The notes under the pieces were generated by a model, which did not search any database, had not been told where the DNA came from, and saw nothing but the letters and a program-made list of their open reading frames with translations. From the NCBI RefSeq assembly GCF_040545875.1, contig NZ_JBEPMR010000015.1: 64,000 nucleotides of DNA; one strand, written 5' to 3'. Below, one piece after another: positions 34,775 to 44,008 of this stretch (the first letter of the stretch is position 1; every line of letters begins with the position of its first letter). The DNA comes from Faecalicatena_A orotica. GTDB taxonomy: Bacteria > Bacillota > Clostridia > Lachnospirales > Lachnospiraceae. The translations under genes and the position numbers were made by a program.

Positions 34775-35068
34775 TGTGCAGACTTAAATGGAAAAAACGA
34801 TGACGAAGACAGTAGGTCATATCCGAAAGTCCCAGCGAGCCGGAGATGGTGGGAGTCCGGTACCTGTAAGATATTTCTGAACATCACTTCCGAGTTGCAG
34901 ACCTTGAAACGCTAAGAAGTAGGGGCTGACGGTGTTCCTCCGTTATTGGAACGCATATGCAGGATTTAAAGAAGCCTACTATGGGCTTTGATATCTGAGT
35001 ATGTTGTAACAGGTGGTTAACGTAAGCTTCAGCTTTCGTCCTATTACAGGGCGGAAGCTTTTCTTTTT
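34775..35068 (+). ncRNA. T-box riboswitch (isoleucine) upstream of ileS
   Basis: Stem I opens with GATGACGAAGACAGTAGGTC and closes with GACC near 34903. The likely specifier ATC (Ile codon) is at 34883-34885, in CTGAACATCACTTCC. The T-box sequence is AACAGGTGGTTAACG (about 35008-35022), able to pair the tRNA 3' end. The terminator GCTTTCGTCCT/AGGGCGGAAGC (35032-35058) with TTTTCTTTTT competes with the antiterminator. Uncharged tRNA-Ile should allow read-through into ileS. Remaining bases between 34584 and 34740 only hold the divergent promoter region. Confidence 0.85.
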
Positions 35069-35101
35069 ACCAAAAAACACAATCAGAAAGGAAGAAGAGT
35101 T

Positions 35102-38100
35102 ATGTACAAGAAAGTTACCACGGACATGAACTTTGTGGAACGTGAAAAAGAAGTTGAGAAGTTCTGGGAAGAAAATGATATTTTCCAAAAGAGTATGGAT
35201 GAGAGGGAGGGCGCTCCGAAATATACCTTCTATGACGGTCCTCCGACAGCAAACGGAAAGCCGCATATCGGGCATGTCCTGACACGTGTCATCAAGGATA
35301 TGATTCCGAGATACCGTACAATGAAGGGATATATGGTACCCCGCAAGGCTGGTTGGGACACACACGGACTTCCGGTTGAGCTTGAAGTTGAGAAGCTGCT
35401 CGGGCTGGACGGAAAGGACCAGATCGAAGAATACGGTCTGGAGCCATTCATTGATAAATGTAAGGAAAGTGTATGGAAATACAAAGGGATGTGGGAGGAT
35501 TTCTCCGGCACAGTCGGATTCTGGGCCGATATGGAACACCCGTATGTCACTTATGACAATAACTTTATCGAGTCTGAGTGGTGGGCTTTGAAGCAGATCT
35601 GGGACAAAGGGCTGCTCTACAAAGGCTTTAAGATTGTGCCTTACTGCCCGCGCTGCGGAACCCCGCTTTCTGCACAGGAAGTGGCGCAGGGGTACAAGGA
35701 TGTAAAGGAACGCTCTGCTATCGCAAGATTTAAGGTAAAAGACGAAGATGCCTATATCCTTGCATGGACCACAACACCGTGGACACTGCCTTCCAATCTG
35801 GCACTCTGTGTGAACCCGGTTGAGGATTATGTGAAAGTAAAGGCGCGTGACGGCTTTGTTTATTATATGGCTGAGGCGCTTCTGGACAAGGTGCTCGGAA
35901 AGCTTGCATCAGAGGCTGAGCCGGCTTATGAGATTCTTGAGAGATACAAGGGAACCGATCTGGAATACAAGGAATATGAGCCTCTGTTCCAGTGTGCGGC
36001 CGACAGCGCGGCAAAGCAGAATAAGAAAGCATTTTATGTGACATGTGATACCTACGTTACACTGACAGACGGTACCGGAGTCGTACACATCGCCCCTGCA
36101 TTTGGTGAAGACGATGCCAATGTAGGAAGAAAATATGGGCTGCCTTTTGTACAGCTCGTTGATGAGAAGGGCAACATGGCTGAAACCACACCGTTTGCCG
36201 GCGTGTTTGTGAAAAAGGCAGATCCTTTGGTACTCAAAAACCTCGAGGAGAGAAACCTTCTGTTTGATGCGCCAAAATTCGAACACAGTTATCCTCACTG
36301 CTGGAGATGCGATACTCCGCTTATTTATTATGCGAGAGAATCCTGGTTTATCAAGATGACAGATGTAAAAGAGGACTTGATTGCCAATAACAATACAATC
36401 AACTGGATTCCTGAGAGCATCGGGAAGGGACGTTTCGGCGACTGGCTGGAAAATGTCCAGGACTGGGGAATCAGCCGTAACCGTTACTGGGGAACGCCGC
36501 TGAATATCTGGGAGTGTGAGTGCGGACACCAGCATTCAATCGGAAGTATTGAGGAACTGAAGTCCATGTCAGACAACTGCCCGGATGATATCGAGCTGCA
36601 CCGCCCGTATATCGACGATGTAACTGTAAAGTGCCCGGTCTGCGGAAAAGAGATGCACCGTGTGCCGGAAGTTATTGACTGCTGGTTTGACAGTGGGTCC
36701 ATGCCGTTTGCACAGCATCACTATCCATTTGAAAATAAAGAACTTTTTGAACAGCAGTTCCCGGCGGATTTTATTTCAGAGGCTGTGGACCAGACAAGAG
36801 GATGGTTCTATTCCCTTCTGGCCATTTCGACCCTGCTGTTTAACAAGGCACCTTATAAAAATGTTATCGTTCTTGGGCATGTTCAGGATGAGAACGGGCA
36901 GAAGATGAGCAAATCAAAAGGAAATGCAGTCGACCCGTTTGATGCCCTGAATCAGTTCGGAGCAGATGCAATCCGCTGGTATTTCTATGTAAACAGTGCT
37001 CCGTGGCTTCCGAACCGTTTCCACGGCAAGGCAGTAACAGAAGGACAGAGGAAGTTCATGGGTACCCTGTGGAACACCTATGCGTTCTTTGTTCTGTATG
37101 CGAACATTGATGAGTTCGATGCGACAAAATACAGCCTGGATTACGAGAAACTTTCTGTAATGGATAAATGGCTTCTGTCCAAACTGAATACACTGATTAA
37201 GACGGTTGATGATAATCTTGCAAATTACAGGATTCCGGAGAGCGCAAGGGCACTTCAGGATTTTGTGGATGACATGAGCAACTGGTATGTCAGAAGAAGC
37301 CGTGAACGTTTCTGGGCAAAGGGAATGGAGCAGGATAAGATCAATGCCTATATGACTTTATATACTGCATTGGTGACAGTTTGCAAAGTGGCTGCGCCGA
37401 TGATTCCGTTTATGACAGAGGAAATTTACCAGAATCTTGTCCGCAGCATTGACAGCGGGGCACCGGAGAGTATTCACCTGTGTGACTTCCCTGCTGTAAG
37501 TGAAGAGTGGATCGATACTGAACTCGAGGCAAATATGGCAAACGTACTGAAGCTTGTGGTTATGGGCCGTGCCTGCCGTAATACTGCCAATATCAAGAAC
37601 CGTCAGCCGATCGGGCAGATGTTCGTGAAAGCAGGATATGTGCTGCCTGAGTTCTATCAGGAGATCGTTGCAGATGAGCTGAATGTGAAGAGTGTGAAGT
37701 TTACAGAAGATGTAAGAGACTTTACTTCATATAGTTTTAAACCACAGTTAAAGACAGTTGGGCCAAAATATGGTAAGATGTTAGGTGGAATCAAAAATGC
37801 CCTGGACAATCTGGATGGTAATGCAGCCATGGATGAGATCAATGAGACAGGTGCTTTGAAACTGGACGTGAACGGACAGGAGATCACGCTGTTCAAAGAA
37901 GATCTGCTGATCGATACCGCGCAGATCGAGGGATATGTTTCTGAAAATGATAATGGAATCACGGTTGTACTTGATACGAACCTGACAGATGAACTGCTTG
38001 AAGAAGGCTTTGTAAGAGAAATCATCAGCAAGGTCCAGACGATGAGAAAAGAAGCAGATTTCGAGGTAATGGATAAGATTAAGGTTACCTATGAAGGAAG

Positions 38101-38257
38101 TGAAAAAGCGGAGAATGTTTTTGCCAAATATGGCAGGGAGATTGGTAGTGAGGTTCTGGCAAATGAAGTTGTAAAAGCGCAGCCGTCAGGATATGTGAAA
38201 GAATGGAAGATTAACGGCGAGGCTGTTACAATGGGTGTTGAGAAAGAAGGGATGTAA
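35102..38257 (+). CDS. ileS: Isoleucyl-tRNA synthetase (long, eukaryote-like type)
   Basis: 1051 residues. The HIGH motif is in GPPTANGKPHIGHVL (about residues 46-58) and KMSKS in ENGQKMSKSKGNAVDP (about 600). CP1 editing domain blocks are present (AWTTTPWTLPSNLALCV, GTGVVHIAPAFGEDDA). Cys pairs CPRCG and CPVCG may bind zinc. The length, GWDTHGLPVELE and FYDGPPTANGKPHIGH wording are those of the type 2, eukaryote-like IleRS branch rather than the ~920-residue type of B. subtilis; that branch is often mupirocin-tolerant (inference). It charges tRNA-Ile in the cytoplasm and is controlled by the T-box leader. An AAAGGAAG ribosome site precedes the start. Confidence 0.96.
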   Translation: MYKKVTTDMNFVEREKEVEKFWEENDIFQKSMDEREGAPKYTFYDGPPTANGKPHIGHVLTRVIKDMIPRYRTMKGYMVPRKAGWDTHGLPVELEVEKLLGLDGKDQIEEYGLEPFIDKCKESVWKYKGMWEDFSGTVGFWADMEHPYVTYDNNFIESEWWALKQIWDKGLLYKGFKIVPYCPRCGTPLSAQEVAQGYKDVKERSAIARFKVKDEDAYILAWTTTPWTLPSNLALCVNPVEDYVKVKARDGFVYYMAEALLDKVLGKLASEAEPAYEILERYKGTDLEYKEYEPLFQCAADSAAKQNKKAFYVTCDTYVTLTDGTGVVHIAPAFGEDDANVGRKYGLPFVQLVDEKGNMAETTPFAGVFVKKADPLVLKNLEERNLLFDAPKFEHSYPHCWRCDTPLIYYARESWFIKMTDVKEDLIANNNTINWIPESIGKGRFGDWLENVQDWGISRNRYWGTPLNIWECECGHQHSIGSIEELKSMSDNCPDDIELHRPYIDDVTVKCPVCGKEMHRVPEVIDCWFDSGSMPFAQHHYPFENKELFEQQFPADFISEAVDQTRGWFYSLLAISTLLFNKAPYKNVIVLGHVQDENGQKMSKSKGNAVDPFDALNQFGADAIRWYFYVNSAPWLPNRFHGKAVTEGQRKFMGTLWNTYAFFVLYANIDEFDATKYSLDYEKLSVMDKWLLSKLNTLIKTVDDNLANYRIPESARALQDFVDDMSNWYVRRSRERFWAKGMEQDKINAYMTLYTALVTVCKVAAPMIPFMTEEIYQNLVRSIDSGAPESIHLCDFPAVSEEWIDTELEANMANVLKLVVMGRACRNTANIKNRQPIGQMFVKAGYVLPEFYQEIVADELNVKSVKFTEDVRDFTSYSFKPQLKTVGPKYGKMLGGIKNALDNLDGNAAMDEINETGALKLDVNGQEITLFKEDLLIDTAQIEGYVSENDNGITVVLDTNLTDELLEEGFVREIISKVQTMRKEADFEVMDKIKVTYEGSEKAENVFAKYGREIGSEVLANEVVKAQPSGYVKEWKINGEAVTMGVEKEGM

Positions 38258-38262
38258 ATTTT

Positions 38263-40737
38263 ATGTATAGTAAAAGATTTGCAAAAGAAACGTTTAAGGA
38301 AACTGTAAAAGATAATGTGAAGACATTATACCGCAAGAAGATTGAGGAGGCGACTCCCCAGCAGATTTTCCAGGCTGTATCCTATGCGGTTAAGGACATC
38401 ATTATTGATGACTGGCTGGCGACTCAGGCAGAGTACAGGAAGCAGGATGCCAAGACGGTATATTATATGTCAATGGAGTTCCTGATGGGCCGTGCACTTG
38501 GCAATAACCTGATCAATATGACTGCTTATAAAGAAGTGAAAGAAGCGCTGGAAGAGATGAACATTGATCTGAACGCGATTGAAGACCAGGAGCCGGATGC
38601 GGCTCTTGGAAACGGCGGTCTGGGACGTCTGGCTGCATGTTTCCTGGATTCTCTGGCGACACTTAACTATCCGGCTTACGGATGCGGAATCCGCTACCGT
38701 TACGGAATGTTCAAGCAGAAGATCGAGAACGGATATCAGGTCGAGACTCCGGATGACTGGTTAATGGAAGGAAATCCGTTCGAACTGCGCAGGGAAGAGT
38801 ATGCAAAGGAAATCCGTTTCGGCGGTACGATTCGTTTTGAGAAAGACCCGGTAACCGGAAAGGATAAGTTCATTCAGGAAAATTATGAATCTGTTATGGC
38901 GATCCCTTATGATATGCCGATCGTCGGATATGGCAACCATGTTGTAAACACACTGCGTATCTGGGATGCACAGGCGATTACGAACTTCTCTCTGGAATCC
39001 TTTGACAGAGGGGATTACCACAAGGCCGTGGAACAGGAGAACCTGGCGAAGATGATTGTTGACGTACTCTATCCAAACGATAATCATTATGCAGGAAAAG
39101 AACTGCGTCTGAAACAGCAGTATTTCTTCATTTCAGCCAGCCTTCAGGCAATGATCGAGAAGTATAAAAAGGATCATGATGATATTAAGAAGCTGTATGA
39201 AAAAGTAAAAATCCAGATGAATGATACCCACCCGACTGTTGCAGTTCCTGAGCTGATGCGCCTTTTGATCGACGTGGAAGGACTGGACTGGGAAGAGGCA
39301 TGGGATGTAACAACAAAGACTTGTGCATATACGAACCATACGATCATGTCAGAGGCACTGGAGAAATGGCCGATCGACCTGTTCTCTAAGCTTCTCCCTC
39401 GTATTTACCAGATCGTACAGGAAATCGACCGCCGTTTTATCGAGCAGGTCCGCAGACAGTATCCGGGCAATGAAGAAAAAGTCAGAAAGATGGCAATCTT
39501 AAGAGATAATCAGGTGCGTATGGCACATATGGCTATCATTGCAGGCTTTTCTGTAAATGGTGTTGCACAGCTCCATACGGAGATTCTGAAGCATCAGGAG
39601 CTGAAGGATTTCTATGAGATGATGCCGGAGAAGTTTAATAATAAGACAAACGGTATTACACAAAGACGTTTCCTCCTCCACGGCAATCCGCTGCTTGCAG
39701 ACTGGATCACAGGGCTGATCGGGGACGGATGGATCACAGACCTCTCCAAGATCTCCAACCTGAAGCCGTATGTAAACGATGAGAGATTCAGAAAAGAATT
39801 TATGCAGATCAAGTACAAGAATAAGGAACGTCTGGCAAAGTATATCAAGGAGCATAACGGCATTGACGTAGATCCGAGGTCAATTTTCGATGTGCAGGTT
39901 AAACGCCTCCACGAGTACAAACGCCAGCTTTTGAATATCCTCCATATCATGTATCTGTATAACCAGATCAAGGAGCATCCGGAGATGTCCTTCTATCCGA
40001 GAACATTTATCTTTGGTGCAAAGGCTGCGGCAGGGTATTTAAGAGCGAAAGAGACGATCAAGCTGATCAACTCCGTGGCAGACGTTGTGAACAACGACAG
40101 AAGCATCAACGGAAAGATCAAGGTCGTATTTATTGAAGACTACCGTGTATCCAATGCAGAGCTGTTATTTGCAGCGGCTGATGTCAGCGAACAGATATCC
40201 ACTGCATCAAAAGAGGCGTCTGGTACAGGTAACATGAAGTTTATGTTAAACGGTGCGCCGACTCTGGGAACTATGGATGGTGCAAATGTTGAGATCGTGG
40301 AAGAAGTAGGGGAAGAGAATGCATTTATCTTCGGCCTGAGTTCAGAAGAAGTTATTAATTACGAGAACAACGGCGGCTACAATCCGATCGACATTTACTT
40401 CAATGACTGGGAATTAAAGCGTGTTGTTGACCAGCTGATGGACGGTACTTATGCTAACGGCAACCATGAGATGTACAAGAACCTGTACAACGCACTTCTG
40501 AATACACAGAGCACAAACAAGGCCGATATGTATTTCATCCTGAAGGATTTCCGTTCTTATGCGGAGGCCCAGAAGAGGGTGGAGGCAGCATACCGTGATG
40601 AGCAGAGATGGTCCAGAATGGCAATGCTTAATACCGCGTGCAGCGGCAAGTTTACATCAGACAGAACAATCGAGGAGTACGTGCAGGACATCTGGAAACT
40701 GGAAAAGGTGTATGTACCATCAGGACAGCCGGAATAG
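38263..40737 (+). CDS. glgP: Glycogen/starch/alpha-glucan phosphorylase
   Basis: 824 residues, standard size. N-terminal blocks TVYYMSMEFLMGRALGNNLINM and EPDAALGNGGLGRLAACFLDSLATL are hallmark sequences. The pyridoxal-phosphate Lys lies in EASGTGNMKFMLNG (near residue 660). QMNDTHPTVAVPELMRLL and DVQVKRLHEYKRQLLNI are also conserved. It releases glucose-1-phosphate from stored glycogen or imported maltodextrin, in the cytoplasm. The start is 5 bp after ileS, so it may be read from the T-box transcript; no separate promoter is obvious. A following membrane-protein gene is 9 bp downstream. Confidence 0.95.
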   Translation: MYSKRFAKETFKETVKDNVKTLYRKKIEEATPQQIFQAVSYAVKDIIIDDWLATQAEYRKQDAKTVYYMSMEFLMGRALGNNLINMTAYKEVKEALEEMNIDLNAIEDQEPDAALGNGGLGRLAACFLDSLATLNYPAYGCGIRYRYGMFKQKIENGYQVETPDDWLMEGNPFELRREEYAKEIRFGGTIRFEKDPVTGKDKFIQENYESVMAIPYDMPIVGYGNHVVNTLRIWDAQAITNFSLESFDRGDYHKAVEQENLAKMIVDVLYPNDNHYAGKELRLKQQYFFISASLQAMIEKYKKDHDDIKKLYEKVKIQMNDTHPTVAVPELMRLLIDVEGLDWEEAWDVTTKTCAYTNHTIMSEALEKWPIDLFSKLLPRIYQIVQEIDRRFIEQVRRQYPGNEEKVRKMAILRDNQVRMAHMAIIAGFSVNGVAQLHTEILKHQELKDFYEMMPEKFNNKTNGITQRRFLLHGNPLLADWITGLIGDGWITDLSKISNLKPYVNDERFRKEFMQIKYKNKERLAKYIKEHNGIDVDPRSIFDVQVKRLHEYKRQLLNILHIMYLYNQIKEHPEMSFYPRTFIFGAKAAAGYLRAKETIKLINSVADVVNNDRSINGKIKVVFIEDYRVSNAELLFAAADVSEQISTASKEASGTGNMKFMLNGAPTLGTMDGANVEIVEEVGEENAFIFGLSSEEVINYENNGGYNPIDIYFNDWELKRVVDQLMDGTYANGNHEMYKNLYNALLNTQSTNKADMYFILKDFRSYAEAQKRVEAAYRDEQRWSRMAMLNTACSGKFTSDRTIEEYVQDIWKLEKVYVPSGQPE

Positions 40738-40746
40738 GAGGCGTTT

Positions 40747-41709
40747 ATGAATTATTACGACACTTATAATTATACAACATCAGCGGCGGACAGGATACTT
40801 GCGGGTATACTTGCAATCTATGTTATCGTGCTGCTTGTCTTTTTCCTGTTTTATGTAATTAGTTATGTTTTCAAGGGTATCGGCATGTATACCATTGCAA
40901 AGCGCCAGGGAATGGATTATCCGTGGCTTGCATTTATCCCTTTTGCCAGGACATATCTCCACGGAGAACTGGCTGGGCGGATCAGCCTGAAGAACAAAGG
41001 AATTAAGAACCCGGGAATCTGGCTTCTTGTCATGCCCTTTATATTTGGTGCGGTGAACTTCGTATTCTATATGATATTATGGGCAGTCGGGATCGGTGCA
41101 TTTGCAGATACCTTTACAGGTGCCATGTATGGATATCAGTACGGATACGGTGATCCCCATGTCAGCACCGGACTGATCATGGGCCTGATTATACTCTTCG
41201 CCATCTGGATGATTACTGCGGTACTCTACGGCGCAGTTTACAAAGTGCTGGGGGTTCTTGTGAATCACCAGATACTGGAGAAGTTTACAACAAAAAATAT
41301 GTCCGTTGCCCATGCAGTACTGAGCACATTGATCCCGCTTTATGAGTCAATCTGCCTCTTTGTTATGAGGAATAAGGACTATAATCCGGGAATGGAACCG
41401 GATCTTGGACGGCCGTTTATGCAGTCACCTCCTCCGGTAATGCCGCCGCAGGGGGGACCTGTACCGGGACCTCACATGGGACCGGAAGTGCCGGTACCTC
41501 CGGCTGAGCCCGGGATGCCAGTACAGGCGGAAACACCTGTACCGCCGGTGCAGGCCCCCACTGAAGGGGAACGTCCGGCAGAGCATGAAGTTCATGCGCC
41601 GGTTGAACCGCCTGCACAGGATGTGATTCATCTGGGAACATCTGCGGAAAATACAGAGAATGCTCCTTCAGAACCTCTGACAGACAGTCAGGACAGAACA
41701 CCGTTATAA
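40747..41709 (+). CDS. Multi-pass membrane protein with proline-rich cytoplasmic tail
   Basis: 320 residues, family not recognised. About four membrane helices: ILAIYVIVLLVFFLFYVISYV (about 19-39), a re-entrant or interfacial stretch DYPWLAFIPFARTYLHGEL, LLVMPFIFGAVNFVFYMILW (about 91-112) and LIMGLIILFAIWMITAVLYGA (about 143-165). From about residue 220 the tail is rich in Pro, Gly, Glu and Val (PPPVMPPQGGPVPGPHMGP), low-complexity and probably disordered. It is preceded by AGGAGG and likely co-transcribed with glgP. No function can be assigned. Confidence 0.7.
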   Translation: MNYYDTYNYTTSAADRILAGILAIYVIVLLVFFLFYVISYVFKGIGMYTIAKRQGMDYPWLAFIPFARTYLHGELAGRISLKNKGIKNPGIWLLVMPFIFGAVNFVFYMILWAVGIGAFADTFTGAMYGYQYGYGDPHVSTGLIMGLIILFAIWMITAVLYGAVYKVLGVLVNHQILEKFTTKNMSVAHAVLSTLIPLYESICLFVMRNKDYNPGMEPDLGRPFMQSPPPVMPPQGGPVPGPHMGPEVPVPPAEPGMPVQAETPVPPVQAPTEGERPAEHEVHAPVEPPAQDVIHLGTSAENTENAPSEPLTDSQDRTPL

Positions 41710-41740
41710 ATTTTTAAGAAAAGGGGTCTGCCCCCTTAAC

Positions 41741-41776
41741 GCCCTTCATATATATAATTATATGGAGGGCTTTTTT
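41741..41776 (+). terminator. Terminator-like hairpin overlapping the spoIID ribosome site
   Basis: GCCCTTCATATA pairs with TATATGGAGGGC, one T-G wobble, followed by TTTTTT. The 3' arm contains GGAGGG (41764-41769), which is also the spoIID Shine-Dalgarno, 7 bases before ATG 41777. Confidence 0.8.
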
Positions 41777-42766
41777 ATGGGACAACGTTACATGCGTCAG
41801 AAAGCAAAAACAATCGGTTCATTCCTTATTATTTTGATTTTACTTCCCTATATAGTGGCTGTATTTGTAAACGGTGCGGATATGGAAGTGATCGGCAAGA
41901 ACGGCGGTGCCTATGTGCAGGTAAAAAAGACAGCAGAGGACGGTACAAAGCAGGTGCTGGAAGTACCGTGGGAAGAATATTTTATAGGAGTGCTGGCAAG
42001 GGAAATGCCGGAGACTTATGAAAAAGAGGTCCTGAAGGCACAGGCAGTAGTTATCCGCACAAATCTGTATAAAACTCTTGACGGTGATGGGGATAAAGTT
42101 CTGACGGAGAGCTACCTGTGTGAAAAAGATCTGGAAAAAAAGTGGGACGCGGCAGACTATGACGCAAATTATAAGAAACTGAAGGCGGCAGTGGATGAGA
42201 CGGCGAATCAGGTATTATACTATAATGATACATATGCTATGGTTCCGTTCCACCAGTCCAGCAACGGAAAAACAAGGAGCGGACAGGAAGTCCTCGGAAG
42301 CGGGGACTATCCGTATTTAGTGGTAAAGGAATGCCCGCTCGACAAGGAAGCAGACGATGAGATGCACGTCTATACCATGGATTACAAGGAGATACAGACA
42401 AAGTGTCAGGCATTTCTGGTTGCCGTGGACAAAGAAAATGCAGAAAAAACATACAGCTTTGCAGATTTTGAGATACAGGAGTATGATTCTGCCGGTTATG
42501 TTTCAAAACTCAGAATAGGCGATACAGTCTGCACAGGAGATCAGTTCCGGGATGCATTGACACTGGCTTCCAGCGCATTTTCACTACAGGATGCGGACGG
42601 GAAGCTGCGTATCACAACCTCAGGCAGGGGGCATGGTTTGGGAATGAGCCAGTGGACCGCGAATGAGATGGCAAAAGAGGGGAAAAGCTGTGAAGAAATC
42701 CTTCAAAATTTTTTTGAAGGAACAAAAATGACAGATGGCGGAGAAATATTTTCAAAAATCGAATAA
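41777..42766 (+). CDS. spoIID: Stage II sporulation protein D (SpoIID/LytB lytic transglycosylase)
   Basis: 329 residues from ATG 41777, chosen because GGAGGG lies 7 bases upstream; an ATG at 41762 falls inside the terminator hairpin. The N-terminal membrane helix is about residues 11-31 (TIGSFLIILILLPYIVAVFV). The SpoIID domain has VPWEEYFIGVLAREMPETYEKEVLKAQAVVIRT, with catalytic Glu in AREMP, and the C-terminal GRGHGLGMSQWTANEMAKEGKSCEEILQNFF. In sporulation it cleaves septal peptidoglycan during engulfment, anchored to the mother-cell membrane. It is followed 42 bp later by a SpoIIQ-like gene. This pair marks the organism as a spore former, or descended from one. Confidence 0.93.
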   Translation: MGQRYMRQKAKTIGSFLIILILLPYIVAVFVNGADMEVIGKNGGAYVQVKKTAEDGTKQVLEVPWEEYFIGVLAREMPETYEKEVLKAQAVVIRTNLYKTLDGDGDKVLTESYLCEKDLEKKWDAADYDANYKKLKAAVDETANQVLYYNDTYAMVPFHQSSNGKTRSGQEVLGSGDYPYLVVKECPLDKEADDEMHVYTMDYKEIQTKCQAFLVAVDKENAEKTYSFADFEIQEYDSAGYVSKLRIGDTVCTGDQFRDALTLASSAFSLQDADGKLRITTSGRGHGLGMSQWTANEMAKEGKSCEEILQNFFEGTKMTDGGEIFSKIE

Positions 42767-42808
42767 GGCGTCATTTTTCTGGCAAAAATATAGCCAGAGG
42801 TGATGAAT

Positions 42809-43552
42809 ATGAATAAGAATGAAAAGCCGTTTTCTTTAAAAGGGAAAGGCGCAGCAGTCGGTATCGTAATCTGCTTTGTAGCTGTAATTGTAATGGTAGG
42901 AGCATTTACATTTAACAATTATCAGAAAAAATTAGATGAGCAGTTAGCAAAAGCCGAAGAACAAACAGAACAGTTAGCAAAAGAGAAGAGTGAAGCAACT
43001 ACGGCAAATGACATTGTACTGCCGGAAGCAGAAGGTAATACATCAACAGAAAATGAAACAGAAGACAATGAAAGCACTACACCGGAAAGCACGGCAGATA
43101 ACTCTGCAACAGCATCAGGGGCTTCCGACGTATGGTTCAGCGAGGAAAGTGTCCTCGAATGGCCTGCAAGCGGAGCAATCCTGATCAACTACAGCATGGA
43201 CAAGACAGTTTATTTTTCAACACTGGAGCAGTATAAGTATAACCCGGCACTGGTAATCGGCGGAGAAGTAGGAGAAACAATTGCAGCATCCGCAGCCGGT
43301 ATCGTAACAAACGTGGAGCAGTCCGCTCAGACAGGGACAACTGTTACCCTTGATATGGGGAACGGATATACAGCGGTATACGGGCAGCTCAAAGAAGTAC
43401 CTCTGCAGATCGGCGACTATGTAGCAGCCGGTGAGACAGTAGGGTATCTCAGCGAACCAACAAAATACTACAGCGTAGAAGGAACCAATCTCTATTTTGA
43501 AATACTCAAAGACGGAGAACCAGTCAATCCTTTAGATTTCATGGAATCATAG
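42809..43552 (+). CDS. SpoIIQ-like protein with degenerate M23 (LytM) domain
   Basis: 247 residues from ATG 42809 (AGAGG 8 bases upstream). Membrane helix about residues 13-36 (GAAVGIVICFVAVIVMVGAFTF), then a coiled-coil stretch and an acidic, Thr/Glu-rich linker. The C-terminal LytM fold shows VGETIAASAAGIVTNV, GNGYTAVYGQL and GTNLYFEILKDGEPVNPLDFM. The positions that usually hold catalytic His are Gln (GQL, usually GHL) and Tyr (LYFEI, usually LHFEI), so the domain should be inactive, as in SpoIIQ of Bacillus. SpoIIQ anchors the forespore channel with SpoIIIAH. Position next to spoIID supports this. Confidence 0.8.
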   Translation: MNKNEKPFSLKGKGAAVGIVICFVAVIVMVGAFTFNNYQKKLDEQLAKAEEQTEQLAKEKSEATTANDIVLPEAEGNTSTENETEDNESTTPESTADNSATASGASDVWFSEESVLEWPASGAILINYSMDKTVYFSTLEQYKYNPALVIGGEVGETIAASAAGIVTNVEQSAQTGTTVTLDMGNGYTAVYGQLKEVPLQIGDYVAAGETVGYLSEPTKYYSVEGTNLYFEILKDGEPVNPLDFMES

Positions 43553-43581
43553 CAAATACAAATTCAAATGGATTAAATTAC

Positions 43582-43630
43582 AAATTTGTCAAGTAAGTAC
43601 GGTACATCGAACTTACTTGACAAATTTTCA
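43582..43630 (+). terminator. Terminator after the spoIIQ-like gene
   Basis: 17-bp arms AAATTTGTCAAGTAAGT and its complement with a 12-base loop, ending in TTTTC. The rest of the 456-base gap up to 44009 is AT-rich, with the promoter of the fucoside operon at its end and an odd G-run (8 Gs) near 43683. Confidence 0.85.
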
Positions 43631-43886
43631 TTTAAGTTCGATTGTGAATTGAAGCAGATAAAACCGGGGGTTCTCTTAGAAGGGGGGGGATCCCCATTTT
43701 TATTCCCGCGTGGTATTTGACTTTGAATGGAAACAGGTTAGATGTTTTACTGTATATGTCTGGATTTTGAGTCTGAATATAACATTAAAAACAAAACGAT
43801 TAAGTCTAAATAAAACATAAAACAGGTAATTATATATAAAAAAGGAAGATAAAATATGGATAATATGCTTAAAATAAACAAATAAG

Positions 43887-43915
43887 TTGACATTTTAAAA
43901 CCATGAGAATATTAT
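43887..43915 (+). promoter_or_regulatory. sigma-A promoter of the fucoside ABC/GH29 operon
   Basis: TTGACA (43887-43892), 17-base spacer, TATTAT (43910-43915). A perfect inverted repeat GGTTATT-AA-AATAACC (43968-43983) lies in the leader and could be an operator; TGAAACGA at 43921 also occurs in the promoter of the second LacI gene. Confidence 0.82.
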
Positions 43916-44008
43916 AAAGATGAAACGATTTACTTCTGCAGAGGTGAAAAAACAGTCACGATACACCGGTTATTAAAATAACCAGGTAAAAAAGAGGAGG
44001 TATGTGTT

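Noticed and set aside
34709..34915. 68-codon frame in the ileS leader
   Set aside because: It lies across the promoter and stem I of the T-box.
43675..43700. Run of eight Gs followed by GATCCCC
   Set aside because: Possible small hairpin, but no clear role and could be sequencing-sensitive; not annotated.
43921..43934. cre-like TGAAACGATTTACT
   Set aside because: One base short between TGAAA and CG compared with the cre consensus.
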